Part shown: positions 34,024 to 46,829 of the stretch, piece by piece | How the letters are laid out: each line of letters begins with the position of its first letter | Position numbering within the stretch: position 1 is the first letter of the stretch | Assembly: GCA_015501605.1 (NCBI GenBank) | Contig: JADNRZ010000027.1 | Location: forward strand, 124,001-188,000 | Length of the DNA stretch: 64,000 bases | Direction of reading: 5' to 3' | Origin: Panaeolus papilionaceus | Lineage: Eukaryota > Basidiomycota > Agaricomycetes > Agaricales | The notes under the pieces: model-generated | Seen by the model: only the letters and a program-made list of their open reading frames with translations | What the model was told of the DNA's origin: nothing | Database searches by the model: none | Program-made: the position numbers and the translations under genes

Positions 34024-35651
34024 AACCTAGGTAGAGCAGGAATTGCCACTACGAGATCAAGATGATAGGAGGCTACCGATGTTGCTTTTGATCATGCCTG
34101 CTTCACTTTCTCCAAGCGTTGTTCCTAGTGCACCGGGACGCCATGTACTTCCGACTGTCTCTAAATGGTACTAATCGTTAAAAATTCGAGAGAACGGGCA
34201 TGACGTGGTCGTGAGCCGAGGGTAGAGAGGGACGACAGGACGACTCGTGGTGTGTTTGGTAGGATTAGATGCGCACATCACATAGATTAAGACGCGAAAG
34301 GAATGATATTTATTGAACCTAAATACACTGAAAGCGTTGAAAATACGTCAGAACCAGCTCTGTTAAAAGAAAAACTGGATAATGACTCACTTATATTTAA
34401 TCAAACCCTTTTGAAATAAAAAACGACCAAGGCAGTGCCGACAGACAGAACGAAAACGAATCTGATTTAGAGTCGGTCCCCGAACACCTAAGAGCACCAG
34501 AAAAATATTACTCGTGGATCCATCTCGCACAAATGAGTCATACTGTAATGTCTGCAACCCACAACGACGGCTCGCCCAAAGCTCCCCTCATTCTCCAACT
34601 TCGCCATCTCACTTCCCGCCTCTCTACTACCCCAAATGTATCCATTCCGGTCTCTCTACTAACCCAAACGTATCCATCCACATCCCGGCCATTTTTCCAC
34701 TTGCACCGCCAACAGTAATCGTACGCAGAGTTATCATAACCCCGTCGTAGCTACCACTCCCAATTCTGCCTGACCCCGACCCTGAATCCAATCCGACAAT
34801 CCGCCGACCTTCAACAACGACGCTTGCTGGACCGTCAGCGACACCTAGAGCCAACAAAAGTCAATGTAGGGCAGGATAAGATGTCAATGTTCCTCTTACA
34901 ACAGGAGTGAGGTCCACCGGTGGATCCAGGCTTCTGGTAGAGGTCAAAGTGGCTGCGACTCCAACGTCACCCCACCATCACTTTCCTCTCCCAACGGCAA
35001 CATCACACCCTTTCAACTCTCGACTGAGCTGTGCGGGGTATTGGCCACTGTTGCGTTGACCAAACCGACAACAGGACCATGTCCTCTGGCCATGGCATAG
35101 TCGTAGCGGGAGGAGAGAATACATCTATATTGAATATCAATGACGTGGCAGGCGTGTTTTCGTTGTTGGAGGGGATGAGGTTTGTGAACACCATTTCTTA
35201 TCGTGCTGGCGAGTCGTGATACAGATTCCAAGCACCTAGGGATCACAGGTAAGAATTGTAAGTCAATTGGGGACGCTGGAAGGGCAGTGGTAGCCAGTAC
35301 TTACAGAAGATTGAGTGCACGATCGGAAGTTGGGGATGAAGGAAGTATAACAGGAGTGGGCTGGCATTGTAACCATCGTTTGGGGTGTAGAGACACCGGA
35401 GTATTCTTGAACCGCAATCGCAGACAGAGGATGTATAGAAGCGATGTTGAAGTAGGAACGAAAGGAGGGCAGGGATGAAATTGTAAGCAACTCCGGGAGG
35501 GTATCCATCGTCTACGTCCCAAAGACGATGATCCACTGGTCATAGCCACATATGCTACCAATACAACTGCAGCTCGCCCGTTGCTTTCAGCCCACGTTTT
35601 CCTGCGCCGCTCGTCCTTCTCTTCGGATTTGAACGATGACAGCTCATACAC
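34024..35651 (-). pseudogene. Family M, copy A3: minus-strand gene remnant
   Basis: It carries both family introns (34845-34899, 55 nt; 34328-34390, 63 nt). Readable parts include ADGPASVVVEGRRIVGLDSG and an exon with YSGVSTPQTMVTMPAHSCYT. The A/T run near 34420 differs in length from A1 and A2, changing the frame of the hydrophobic segment. The terminal part lies beyond the 1173-bp insertion. It is probably a pseudogene. Confidence 0.4.
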
Positions 35652-36350
35652 CCGCTAAACCGCCTCATTTAGAACGCGTGACTGAGGACAACCTCTCCGT
35701 TCGCTGATCCACCAGCGCCGAGTGGTGGTGTTCACGTCTTTTTCTCTCCGGCTCGTTTCCTCCTCCTTTCTAGCTTGACTACCCCTTCCTTATCTCAACC
35801 CAGCCTCCTTCACCCGCTTTCCTGGTCTTCTCCACGTTCTTCCTGAGGATAGGTATTGCTCATGATATTTGTTGAGATAAGAGCAGGCGATACAGGTGAA
35901 ACTGGTGGTGATGTTTAGGTCAGAGGTGATGCAGCTGATATTGAAGTTGGAAGCGGCGCGGGTGCAGGTGAAACGGTGTATGAGGAACCAAAAGGATGGA
36001 GTGGAGTGAGTGAATTGGCAGCCGAACCAGGGTGGTGTCTCTTCTTCCCCTTCACTTCAACCCCTCTCGTGTTCTCGTCAACATCCACGTCCATGCTCAA
36101 CAGTATCATAGACGTTTCCTTCCCCATCTCCTCTCTCTCCCTCAGTTCTTCGATCCTGATCTCCCGATCTCCCCTCTCCGTTCACTCCTCACAACAACCC
36201 CCTTCCACATTCCCACTCATCAACCCCACCAAGGCCAGGCTGCCCGCTTCACTCGCGATCTCCTCTATCTGCGATATCGCGCAGCAACAGGTAAGGATTG
36301 TGCAGAGTCCGGTGTTTTTGGCAAGGGTTGTGTTTGAGGTTTAGGGATGC
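35630..36350. repeat. Pyrimidine-rich spacer block, unit 3
   Basis: This is a copy of 5833-6540 and 25978-26690 with the same order of landmarks, ending at a GTAAGG motif near 36290. No protein is called. Confidence 0.5.
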
Positions 36351-36559
36351 ACAGCGGTACTGGACGCCGGTGGATGAGGAAAGAGAGTGGTGAGGGTGCT
36401 GGTGCGGGTGGATGCAGGATATGGGATACGGGATACGGGATTAGAATGGGGCGGTGAAAGCCGAGGCAGAGGTTTTTAGCTTTCCACATCCCGACACTGG
36501 CACAATCCTCCTCCCTCACATTCTCGGCGCGTTGTTCCCACCACATCTCATTCTTCCAT

Positions 36560-37590
36560 GACGACTCCTACAACTGAAGGCGGGACTTTACGAGGTGGAG
36601 GAGATGCAGCTGGGGCGGTGGTCGCTGCGTGTGTTGTTGAAGGGGTCTAGGCACGGGCAGAGAGGAGACGGATGGAGTTGAAGGAGACCCAGTAGAAGTA
36701 CTGATTGCAGGACAACTTGAGGGCTGATGACGAGAGCAATAGTGGCCGACGAAAGCATAGAACGTAATGGTGATGAGCGGTATGCAATAATGGGTGTGTT
36801 TGAAGCTGGAGTTGGAGTGGATGCTGGGGTAGGGATTTACTATACAGGCTCCCTCCTACTTGATCTACCACGAAGAGCGTGAATGGAGGACGAAAATGTA
36901 TGGTCTAGAAGACGCGGGGGTGAGTGGACTCGGGAGTGTTTCTGAAGCTGAAACATTGTGCTCCAAAGACGCAGATATTGACGAGGTCGTCATCAATGAG
37001 TCGTCGCAGCGAGAATGAGAGGTTTTGGGACTGTGGGTGACGTATATTATTATCCTGCACAAGATGAAAAAGGGGATGGGTCCCACCACTGCTCTTGCAC
37101 CACCTCCTCCAATAGTTGTTCCATTAGCACCAGGACATCATGTACACCCCCACTTTGGTGAGCCCAGACCTCGTTGGTACCAGTCGTTGACGCAGTGGAT
37201 CATTTCCAAGAACGGGGATGACGTGGTTGTGTCTAGCACATACGCTGGGTTTGGGAAGGGAGGATAGTGAGAGGCAACATGATGCCTTGCGGGGGATATG
37301 AGGGCAGATCGTTGCGCTTCATGTTCACTTCACAGCCAGTTAAAACACTAAAAGAAAATAGTATTATTCGCCCCAAATACACTGAGAGCGGTGAAACTGC
37401 GTCAGGGCCAGATCAAGTAGATGAAAACCAGGATCATTCACTCACGTATATAACGTCCTAACCCTTTTCAAAGAGGAAAATACAGCCCAGCGGTCTGAAC
37501 CATGCCCAACACGTCGATGGCAGGCTCAACCAACACCTCCAACCACATCAAGGACTCCATCCACAGTATCCCGTCGCCCAACAATAGCCA
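36560..37590 (-). pseudogene. Family M, copy B3: minus-strand gene remnant
   Basis: It has the shared intron at 37382-37445 (64 nt). A hydrophobic stretch beginning MESLMWLEVLVEPAIDVLGM precedes it on the minus strand. Other parts read only in shifting frames. The product is unknown. Confidence 0.35.
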
Positions 37591-38400
37591 CAAGTCTTTA
37601 AAGTTTTAATCATCCAATAAGGAGAAGGAAGGATTCCATAAAAACATGATTTTGGGGCCTAGGGGAGGAAGACGGGGTGTCGGTGGTGGTCAATAATGAG
37701 GGGAGATGTGACGCCACTAGTCAAAGTTCAGATTTCCAAATTTGGGGAATGCGGTGCATGGCACGTGCGCATTCTGATTTGATCATTAATGCGCCGACAC
37801 AGACAGGGGCTTGGGTTCGAATTTGAAATTGAGCGTTTTAGCTGTGAAGTGAGGAGCGGCGACTTGTTCGTGCAATAGTGATTAGTTTTGTCTATTTGGA
37901 GTCCATAAGGTTTACCAATGTGTGGTATCATGGATCACCAATCAGTTTCTGCGCCGTGTTAATCCATAAAGCCGCGTCGAAACCTGTCTTTGCTTTCTGT
38001 GTCGTCACGAGTATGCCCATTTTTTCACTTGATATCATGTTATTATTGGTAAAAATTAAGGGAACACAAGTTCTGAAGGATCAGGAATTAATAAAGACAT
38101 GCAATACCTTACTCGGTCGTCGATGCTGACCTATTCAGTCTTCAAATGTGAGGATGATGCCAGTGAATGTCATGTTGATTGTCACATGGCACCATCTCAA
38201 TTACAATCCCTTCGTCAACGGGAACATAGAAATTCGATTGCCCGTCGCACCAATCGTATCTCATTGACCCCCCAGAATAGAAATCCTTGAGGTCACCTCA
38301 TGCATATACATAGTCAGGCTCGCCAAATTCGGTCACTTCTCTCACACCCATCTTGCCTTTAACATACTAACTCTGCTTCTTTGCTCCTTAATACCTCCCA

Positions 38401-39649
38401 ATGTCCACAATCCCGGAATTTGCAACCAAGCTCCAAAGGATTACAGTTTCTGGACCTTTGTCGGTAGAGCGGGTCTCAAAAGTAGGGCGAATAGATGGGA
38501 GTGCCGATTTTCTTGTATTTGTGTAAGTGCTCAATACTACTCTGAGATTACAACTTATACTTGTATGCCTAGCCTGCTTGGCCCAACCGGATCAGGGAAG
38601 AGTACAGTAAGTGAGGTGATTATCAGACTATAACAAAATGGCATAACCAATGCTGTTGTAGTTCATAGAATCGCTCGCTCCAAACACTACACTCGGCATT
38701 TCCAGCAATAAGTTGGAAGGGTTCACACAATCAGTAGTCATTTATCGGATTGTGAATATTAAATCTAAGCGAGGGAACCCAATTTACCTGGTGGATGTTC
38801 CAGGCTTCGCAGATACCAAAATCTCATCAATGAGTATAGTTTTGATGTTGAGAAAGATGATTCAGACAAACAGGTGAGCCCAGTTGTCTCTTTCCTGAGA
38901 CATACACTGACCTCAAGCTTAGCAATACAAACTTCCGTATTCTTTACTTCACACCTATACACAACCCACGCCTTCCTGGAAGTCAAAGGCGGATCCTGCG
39001 AACCTTTGAAGCCTTGACAGGACCTGGGTCAGCTGGATTCATTACAATCATTTCTACAATGTGGGACCTTGTTTGGAGTGAAAGTGCCTTGAGGCGTGCA
39101 GAGAGCAATTTCAGCGAGCTTCGAGACAAAATCTGGAAGGTATGCTAATCTCAGAAATTTCTTGCAGTATTGATCAATGACATTCCCATCACTCATTAGC
39201 ACTACATCAGCAGTGGAAGTTGTATTGTCAGGTTTCAAAACACACAGGAGTCTGCACTGACAATTTTAGATGCTGCTTTTGATCAAGGATTCCTTGACAA
39301 GCATCTCTTGCGCAGTTCAATTTCACAGCCCCTCCAACAAACCCCATTTGCATCTGATCTATACAATGACCTCCAAATACAAATCCAGGGTCTTCAATTA
39401 CAACAAATCAACATTCAGTTGGATTTGCAGGATGCAAGAGAGCGATCAGATGAGCAGCTCATAGCCACCCTTATTCCACAACTTGAGGAAACACAGGGCC
39501 TTCTTGCAAAATTTGAGAAGGAGTTGCAAGAATTTGGGCCAGCACCAAGACCTCCTCCTTCCTCAACACCAAAGAAAGGACTCTTTGGAAGGGCCATTAA
39601 CTCAGTGAAACAGCTTGAAAAGAAGCTTCACAGGAACAGGGATCGTTAA
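38401..39649 (+). CDS. G3: P-loop GTPase with coiled-coil tail, 344 aa, intact
   Basis: Predicted exons are 38401-38522, 38573-38606, 38662-38873, 38923-39139 and 39200-39649, all in phase. Residue landmarks: P-loop GPTGSGKST about 44-52, LEGFTQ about 70-75, DVPGF 97-101, TMWD 168-171, coiled coil about 250-308. The C-terminal KKGLFGRAINSVKQLEKKLH precedes a short Asn/Arg end. The canonical G4 Lys is Met here, but the Asp that would contact guanine is kept. It is the cleanest model of the family and I used it to set the exon ends of the others. It lies downstream of array unit 3 in the same orientation as every other copy. The role is unknown; a soluble GTPase that oligomerises through the coiled coil is likely. 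Confidence 0.9.
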
Positions 39650-40111
39650 GCTGATGTAGGCTGTAGCCTGTGACCAGTCTCCAGTAAGTCTCTTGTTATG
39701 AAGTTGAACAATGGTCACCACACTAATACAGCATGTCATTTTCATCAAGTGTCATACAATCATCATCTCACTCACTTTTTTTCTGCTTCAATTTTCCTTG
39801 GTTCAAACATTATCTCTATTCTGGTTACTTTTCAACATGAAACATCTAGTTTAGTTTGGATTTTCGCATCGGTATTTGGTTTCTTTCAGCTTTCTTTCCA
39901 CATTATGTTGTTGATAACCTTCTGTAATCGATTTATCTATGCCTGTCTTTACTCACTCAACTTGACCTTGCTACCTCATTGCGCTTGTGATACTCATTCT
40001 TGAGCTTATCAGGTTCAAGGTAGTGTCGACTGACTGAGGACACATCATCGCTGGAGTTGATCAATGCCATGGCATGCTGACATTGTGTGATCACAGCCTA
40101 TTTCCAGCATC
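39650..40111. other. Downstream flank of G3, no gene
   Basis: It is homologous to the 3' flanks of G2 and G4, with a shared ctccagtaagtctcttg motif just after the stop. I see no gene. Confidence 0.4.
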
Positions 40112-40814
40112 ATTTATATTAAGGACTAGCACGGATTGCGTAAATCCATCATCCGTCCAGTCCCGATCCAATCCATGAACAAGGTCTGGGTATGGATCAA
40201 GTCCGGGTCAAATCTGCGGATTTATGGATATTTCCCTGATATTAGTCTGATTTCAAGTTAATAATGATGTCATCAATGGAATCTCTATTGATCTTCCTTT
40301 TTGGGTTTATTTCTGAGAACGGTTTGCTATACCACAACAGAAAGTCCACCTCTGAGTGTTTTGTCTTGAGTTAGTGTTTACCTGTTTGACAGTCAACCCA
40401 TTCCTGCATCAGGAACAATTCAAAAAATACCAAATAAACTTCATATGACTTTAAATAACTCAGATATACTTGAATTCGAGTTTATTTATTACAATAATTA
40501 TTCTTGATTAGTTTGAACAACGGAATTTTGTTACCATCAAATAACATTAATAACATTGTCACATATGGGCCACAGTTTTGTTATCATGACTGCTCAACAA
40601 CAAGCCAACATTTTGACCAGTTTTCAGCACAAGTATGCTCTCTTACACCAGTATTGTTCGTTTAACTAATGAAATTTGAGTTTCCAGTGAGTGGATCAAA
40701 ACGGATGAATCCAATCCGTCTGCGATCCATCCGGTTTCTGTCCAGATCCGTGACAAAATACGGATTGGATTTGGATTAGTCACGGTCACATCCATGCTAG
40801 TCCTTAATTTATAT
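40112..40814. mobile_element. 687-bp non-autonomous hAT-like element with 8-bp target duplication
   Basis: The element is 40120-40806. The left end TAAGGACTAGCACGGAT and the right end are inverted repeats with one mismatch in 17. It is flanked by the direct repeat ATTTATAT (40112-40119, 40807-40814). Subterminal regions are packed with ATCCAATCC/GGATTGGAT words, which are likely transposase sites. The 8-bp duplication points to hAT. No open frame of note, so it depends on a transposase elsewhere. Its ends differ from the 705-bp element, so a second family was active here. Confidence 0.8.
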
Positions 40815-41686
40815 GTTGGATCTCTAGCGAATCCACCCTTCTCCCATCGCAGCATGCATCTCGCACCTCCTCATTCTGCCATGAACTTCGAGGAAATCAA
40901 GGTATGGACTTGTACATTAGATCCAGGAGCAATAGCGATGAACTTATGCTATTGTTCTACTAAATTACACTGAAAACGCACACGATAAATACGAGACGGG
41001 CGACGATGGAGATACAGCCGAGGTTTACAGATATCATAAGTCTGGTCTAAACCACTTGACCACGATCAACGCCTCGCCGAGGGTTCCGTATCATAGCACT
41101 AAGGCCTTGTTCTTCCTCTGTACATCCTTGTCCTCATTACTTTCGTAGCGTGACGCAGTGAACATCGACAGACTCAGCGGAAAACCGGACAGCATACGAG
41201 AAATACGAGCGCCATTTACTTTGAGAGGTTCTGGGGTTTAGCGTGAATGAGAGTGAGCCATTGGGGTGGTGCGAGGAGCAGATCGAGTAGGTGGATTGAT
41301 TTTAACATTGATACTACACTGGGAGAGGTCGAAGAGTTATCTAAAGCTGGTAGGGAAAGGGTGGAATGCGAATCTAGGGAGCTCGCAAGTTAAGTCTTGG
41401 AGGTGGTACTGGAGAATGATAACGCGATTAATGACGAGATCGTAAGCATCAGGATACGCATGCCAAGCTGATGCGTCGCAGGGAAGAGATTGACCTCCTG
41501 AGGCGGTCAGCGTCCTCCTCCCCGCGCGTCTCTCTCACTCGCATCCCCGCTCTCCCTGTTGGACTCCTACACTTGCGACGGCTTTCTCTTCGGAGCGCGT
41601 AAGCGACAAAAACCGTCGTTTCACAGAACCAGCGGTGGTGATGATCTCGTATCTTTGGGTGATAAACGTGAGGATGAGAGGAGAAG

Positions 41687-42508
41687 TCAATGTGAAACAA
41701 AGCGGCATCTAATAAACGGAATACACCGAGTAATCTGATTCAGAGTCAGTATTCGAACAGCTAAGAGACCCAGACAAATATTACTCACAGATACATCCCG
41801 CAAAAATGAGTCATCATGTCCGTAACCCATGATGACGGCTCGCCCAAAGCTCGCCTCATTATCCAACTTCGCCATCCTATTATCCTCCCTTCCTGTCTCT
41901 CTACTAACCCAAACGTATCCATCCACATCCCAACCATTTTTCCACTCGCACCCTCAACAGTAATCGTACTCAGAGTTATCATGACTCCGTCGTAGCTACC
42001 ACTTCCACTTCTGTCTGACCCCGACCCTGAACCCAGTCCGACAATCCGCCGACCTTCAACGACGTCAGCGACACCTAGAGCCAACAAAAGTCAATGATAG
42101 GTAGGATACGATGTCAATGTTCCTCTTACAAAAGGAGTGAGGTCCACCGGTGGATCCAGGTTTCTGGTAGAGGTCAAAGTGACCGCGACTCCATCCCGCC
42201 ATCACAGTTGCCTCTCCCAACGGCAACATCAGCCTATCAACTCTAGCTGAAGCGGTGTGGGGTACTGATATTCAACGTCAAAGCCCATAACGCATGTTCA
42301 TTCGTCATGGCATCGTCGTATGCACAGAGGAGGGGATAAAATTCAGAGTAAAGTTGCATGACGTGGTGGGTGTGTTTTCGCTGTCGGAGGGGATGAGATC
42401 GTGACCACGTGTTATCGTGCTGGAGAGTCGTGATATGGTTTCTGGGTGTCTGAAAAAGCTCAGGGTAATTATTGGACGTGAATTGAGGACGTGTTGAGGG
42501 AAAGTCAT
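41687..42508 (-). pseudogene. Family M, copy A4: shortened minus-strand remnant
   Basis: It keeps the 55-nt intron (42075-42129), the YDGVMITLSTITVEG exon and an upstream piece reading TNEHALWALTLN that aligns with TRGHGLAVNLVN of A1. That is amino-acid-level similarity despite strong nucleotide drift. The 3' part with the second intron is deleted: the pyrimidine block at 41640 joins directly to this exon. The product is unknown. Confidence 0.4.
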
Positions 42509-43029
42509 CGCGGGTATTCAGGGAAGGGAGTGACGCCTTGACATGGTATGATTGCAGGCTGGGTCAAAGAATCAACCCCTTCGTTTTTCATCGTCACCGT
42601 AGTTTAGACTTATTATACGCCTAGATTGTGTTGGTGCCATTTGTCGCTTGAGAATATAGGAGAGAGGGGAAACAGACGTTACAGCCGGCAGTCTTTAGTG
42701 TAGGAATGAGTCGATGAAATGGATTGAAGAGCCATGACGGATGTGCTCACCAGTAATATCAGAATCCATATTTCCACCGTATCGTTCTCCCTAACCTTTC
42801 ATAACCAAAGGCTAAGCGCTAGATGCCGAGGGGTGGTGTCACATCCACAAGCTTGAAATTCCTTTCCAGGAGGTCCATCTCCTCTCTGTCGTGTTCCAAT
42901 ACGAGACTGACGCTTCCCATTCCAACTCTGAACACAATATCTCGTCCCAGCACAGAATAAAGAACAGCCGTCTTTGTTGAACTCATAATCCTCTTCTCCC
43001 CCTTCACTACCTATCCTAGGACTCTTGAT

Positions 43030-43380
43030 TTGAACGACGGCAACTCCTACGCTCGCTCGCTATAGACTCGAATCTGCCTATAGAGGGTGTAAGTGACAAG
43101 AACCGTTCTTTACGTCCGTACTCACCAACGTCGTAGACGTTTCCTTCCCCGTTTCCTTCCCCGGCTCCTCTCTCTCCTTCGTTTCTTCCATCCCGTTCTC
43201 CCGATTTCCCTTTCCACTCATGTCAACATCCTCCCCCTCCACACCCACTTATCATCCGCACCAACACGGCCAAACTGCCCCTTCCCTCGCAATCTCAGCT
43301 ATTTGCGATATCGCGTCGTGACAGGTAAGGATGCATCGTTTGAGGTGTTTTGGTGAGGATTATGCTTGAGGTTCAGGGAT
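43030..43380. repeat. Pyrimidine-rich spacer block, unit 4
   Basis: A shortened copy of the recurring block, ending at the GTAAGG motif near 43323. Confidence 0.45.
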
Positions 43381-43599
43381 GTGCAGTGGTACCAGACGTA
43401 GATGGGCCAGGACAGAGAGGTGCGCTGGTACGTTTGGAACATGAACATGAGGGGAATGAGGATATGGGATTGGAGCGGCGAAAGTAGAGGCGGTTTGGGT
43501 TTTCTCATCTTGACACTGGTATCGTCCCTCTCCCTCACGTCCTCTGTTCCTCCTTTCTACCACGTGTGGCGTTTCCACGACGACTAATACGACCAAGGG

Positions 43600-44660
43600 C
43601 AGGACTTCACAAGGTGTAGAAGCTGGAGGTGGGGCGGTGATCACTTAGAGTGTTGTTGAACGGGTGTGGACACAGGGAGAGAGGAGATTGACTAATTGCA
43701 GGAGAACTTGGGGGTGATTGACGAGAGTCGTAGTGGTTGACGAAATCGCAGAAGGTAATGGTGATGAGCGGCGTACGATAATGGGTGTGGTCAAAGCTGG
43801 AGATGGAGCAGGAGTTGAAGCAGATGATGGGGTGTGGATTTACTACACAGATCGCGTCCACCAGACTACTTGCTATATTCCACGAAGAGCGTAGTTGGAT
43901 GGCGAAATTTGTGACTGTGCTCCAAAAGATGCGGGGGTGAGTGGAAATGAGCGTGTTCCTGAAGGTGAGGCTAGAGCACTGGGCTCCCGAAAAGCAGATC
44001 TTGACGAGGTCGTCGTCATAAATGAGTCGTCGCTGCGAGACGAAAAGGACGGGGGACTGGGGATGTCATTCTTTATCCTTCTTGAAGAATTAGCTAGGGG
44101 TCGGTGAAGACTCGACCCCACAACTGTGACAGCCCCAACTCCAACTACTGGTCTTGCTCTAGCTCCTCCAATCGTTGTTCCAGTCGCATCAGGACCTCAC
44201 GTACTTGCCACTTTACCGCAAGTAAAGTTGGTCATTCTGATATCAGTGGTTGACACAGTGGGTGATATTCAAGGAGGGGGATGACGTGGTTGTGTCTAGA
44301 GCGTATATACGCTGGGGTTGTGAAAGGACATCAGAGAGGAGTCACAGCAGAACTTGTGGCGTATACGGTAGACTGGCAGGGTTATAACGTTAGAGGACCA
44401 CCACAGGTAGATTTAAAGTGCCAAAGATAGTATTGTTGTGCCTAAATACACTGAAAGATTTGAAGCGGCGTCAGGGCCAGGTCAAGTAAAGGGAAACCAG
44501 GATAACTCACTCACGTATATGAAATTCAAACCCTTTGAAAAAAGACGTTACGACCCAACAGCGTGAACCGTGTTCAGCGTGTTGTTGACAGGCCGAACAA
44601 ATAGCCCATCCAAATACCTCAACGATTGCATTTTCATTATCTCTTCGACCAACGATTTCA
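43600..44660 (-). pseudogene. Family M, copy B4: minus-strand gene remnant
   Basis: It has the shared 64-nt intron at 44451-44514. Upstream of the intron one frame reads VRPVNNTLNTVHAVGS. Downstream parts are open only in short pieces. It is more diverged than B1-B3. The product is unknown. Confidence 0.3.
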
Positions 44661-45537
44661 AGATATATTTTAAATTATGAAATAAGGGAGCGGAGGAGGC
44701 AAAAGAGGATGTCAGTGGTTGTCAACGATGACGAGAGCATCGTGGCGCCATAAGCTGAACTTCTGATGGGATTTCCAAATTTGGAGATTTGCGCAATGTG
44801 CATGGTGGCACGTGCGCATTTGTGGCGCGACGCGTCGACGCAGACAGGGGCTTCATCTCTCAGAGTGGAAGGTAGTTGGCGCGCTTACAATTCAATTATT
44901 GGTAGCTCCTAAGGAGCAAAAATTGGGGACCGGTGATCACACTACATCCAGAATAATGACGTCGCAAGTTGTCTCGCCACAACACATCTTCATCGCGAAT
45001 AGCCGAAGAATGCATTCAATGAACCCCTTCCAAAGGTACAGCGTGATATGATATATTTTGCCACAGTCTCAGGAGTCGCATTAGAAGGACGAGGCAGAGG
45101 TGTCTATGCATCGAGTGCAGCACGTAGGGTGGGGTGTTAGGGACAGTTAATAGTGGCACACCTACGGGATGAATATCACGATATGGGGAGAGGGGATGAT
45201 ACCGTCGATGAAGAGCGTAGTAGTGAAACAGTTTTAGATCTAGTGCTTTCAGCACTACGATCAAGCCTGTTCTGCAGTGCTATTCAGCCAACACGTATGA
45301 CACCTTCCGTCGTCTTCGTATCGCAATAATAATTAATTCTCATCAGCGAACGACCTTGTAATTTGGTTGTCTGCCAGATCTATGAATCAACCTCACGTGG
45401 AGTCCTCGAGCTGTCCGTGTGATTGCATTTCATACCTGGGACGAACACAGTCAGGTTCGTGAAATTGGATCACTTCTCCTACATCCATCCTGATTTTGAC
45501 ATACCAACTGTTATTCTTCGCTCCCTAATACCACTCA

Positions 45538-46829
45538 ATGTCTGGAAAACCGGAATTTGCAGCGAAACTAAAAAAAATTATGGTTTCTGGAGCTGTATCG
45601 GTAGAGTGGGTGTCAAAAGTGGAGCGAGCAGGCGAGAGTCACAGTTTTGCAGTATTTGTGTAAGTGCTCAATGTTAAGGCGAGATTACGACTTATACATG
45701 CACACAGAGCCTACTTGGCACAACCGGATCAGGGAAAAGTACAGTAAGTTAGATGACGACTATCAGACTCACAACTTGTGACAACGCTGTTGCAGTTCGT
45801 AGAATCGGTCGCATCAAACACGTTACTCGGCCTTTCCAGCAACAAGTTGGAAGGGTTTACACAAACAATATCTATATATCGGATAGTAAATACCCAGTAT
45901 ATTGATGGTACGGGGAAGCAGCCGATTTATATCGTGGATGTCCCTGGCTTTGCAGACAGTAAAATATCATCAATGAGTATAGTCGCCATGTTGAGAAAGA
46001 TGATTCGGACAAACGAGTGAGCCCCCAGACGTCTTTTTCTTGAGACACGCCCTAACCTCAACCTTAGTAATCCAATGTTCTTTATTCTTTACTTCACACC
46101 TATACAAAGCCTTGACAGGACGCGGGTCAGCAAGGGACATTACAATCGTTTCTACGATGTGGGACCTCATTTGGGGTGAAAACGCCTCGAGACGCGCAGA
46201 AAGCAATTTTACCCAGCTTCGAGACGAGATCTGGAAGGTATGCTCACTGCAGACATTCCTTGTGGTAATACCCAATGATGTGCTAATTCAACCATCTGAG
46301 TTATTAGGTCTACATAGAGTGGGGAAGCAATATTGTCAAGTTTCACAATACTCAGGAATCTGCACTGACCATTTTAGATGGTGCCTTAGAACTTCATTCC
46401 GCCGAAGACTATCTCCTGAATGATTCAATTTCACTTCCCCTTCGACAAACGCCATTCGCATCAAATCTACATGAAGATTTACAAACTCAAATCCAGAATC
46501 TCCGACTACAACAAACCAACATTCAATTGGATTTGCAAGACGTGACCGTTCAATCAGACGAGGAACTCAAATCCATCCTTATTCCACAACTCGAGGAAAC
46601 CCAGACGCTCCTCGATAAATTCGAGAAGGAGCTGGAAGAATTTGGGCCAGCACCTAGCCCTCCTCCTATCCCTAAACCCGCCCATGCTATCCCTGCGCCC
46701 ATTGCACCCGCCCCTACACCCTCCGATTTTATCCCTGTTTCTGTAGCGCCAAAGAAAGGACTCTTCAGAAGGGTCATTAACTCAGCAAAACGGCTCGAAA
46801 AGAAGCTTCACAGGAACAGCAATTGTTAA
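45538..46829 (+). pseudogene. G4: GTPase copy disrupted by a 47-nt deletion
   Basis: The exons align with G3: 45538-45659, 45710-45743, 45796-46016, 46068-46237 and 46308-46829. Exon 4 is 170 nt instead of 217. The 47 missing bases (after cctataca near 46107) remove the conserved NPRLPGS-x-RR segment and shift the frame, so the TMWD motif is no longer joined to the G domain. The P-loop is also altered to GTTGSGKST. The last exon remains fully open (EESALTIL-like start, coiled coil, a Pro/Ala-rich linker longer than in G3, KKGLFRRVINSAKRLEKKLH). The loss therefore looks recent, or the deletion is a strain-specific or assembly feature. Confidence 0.8.
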
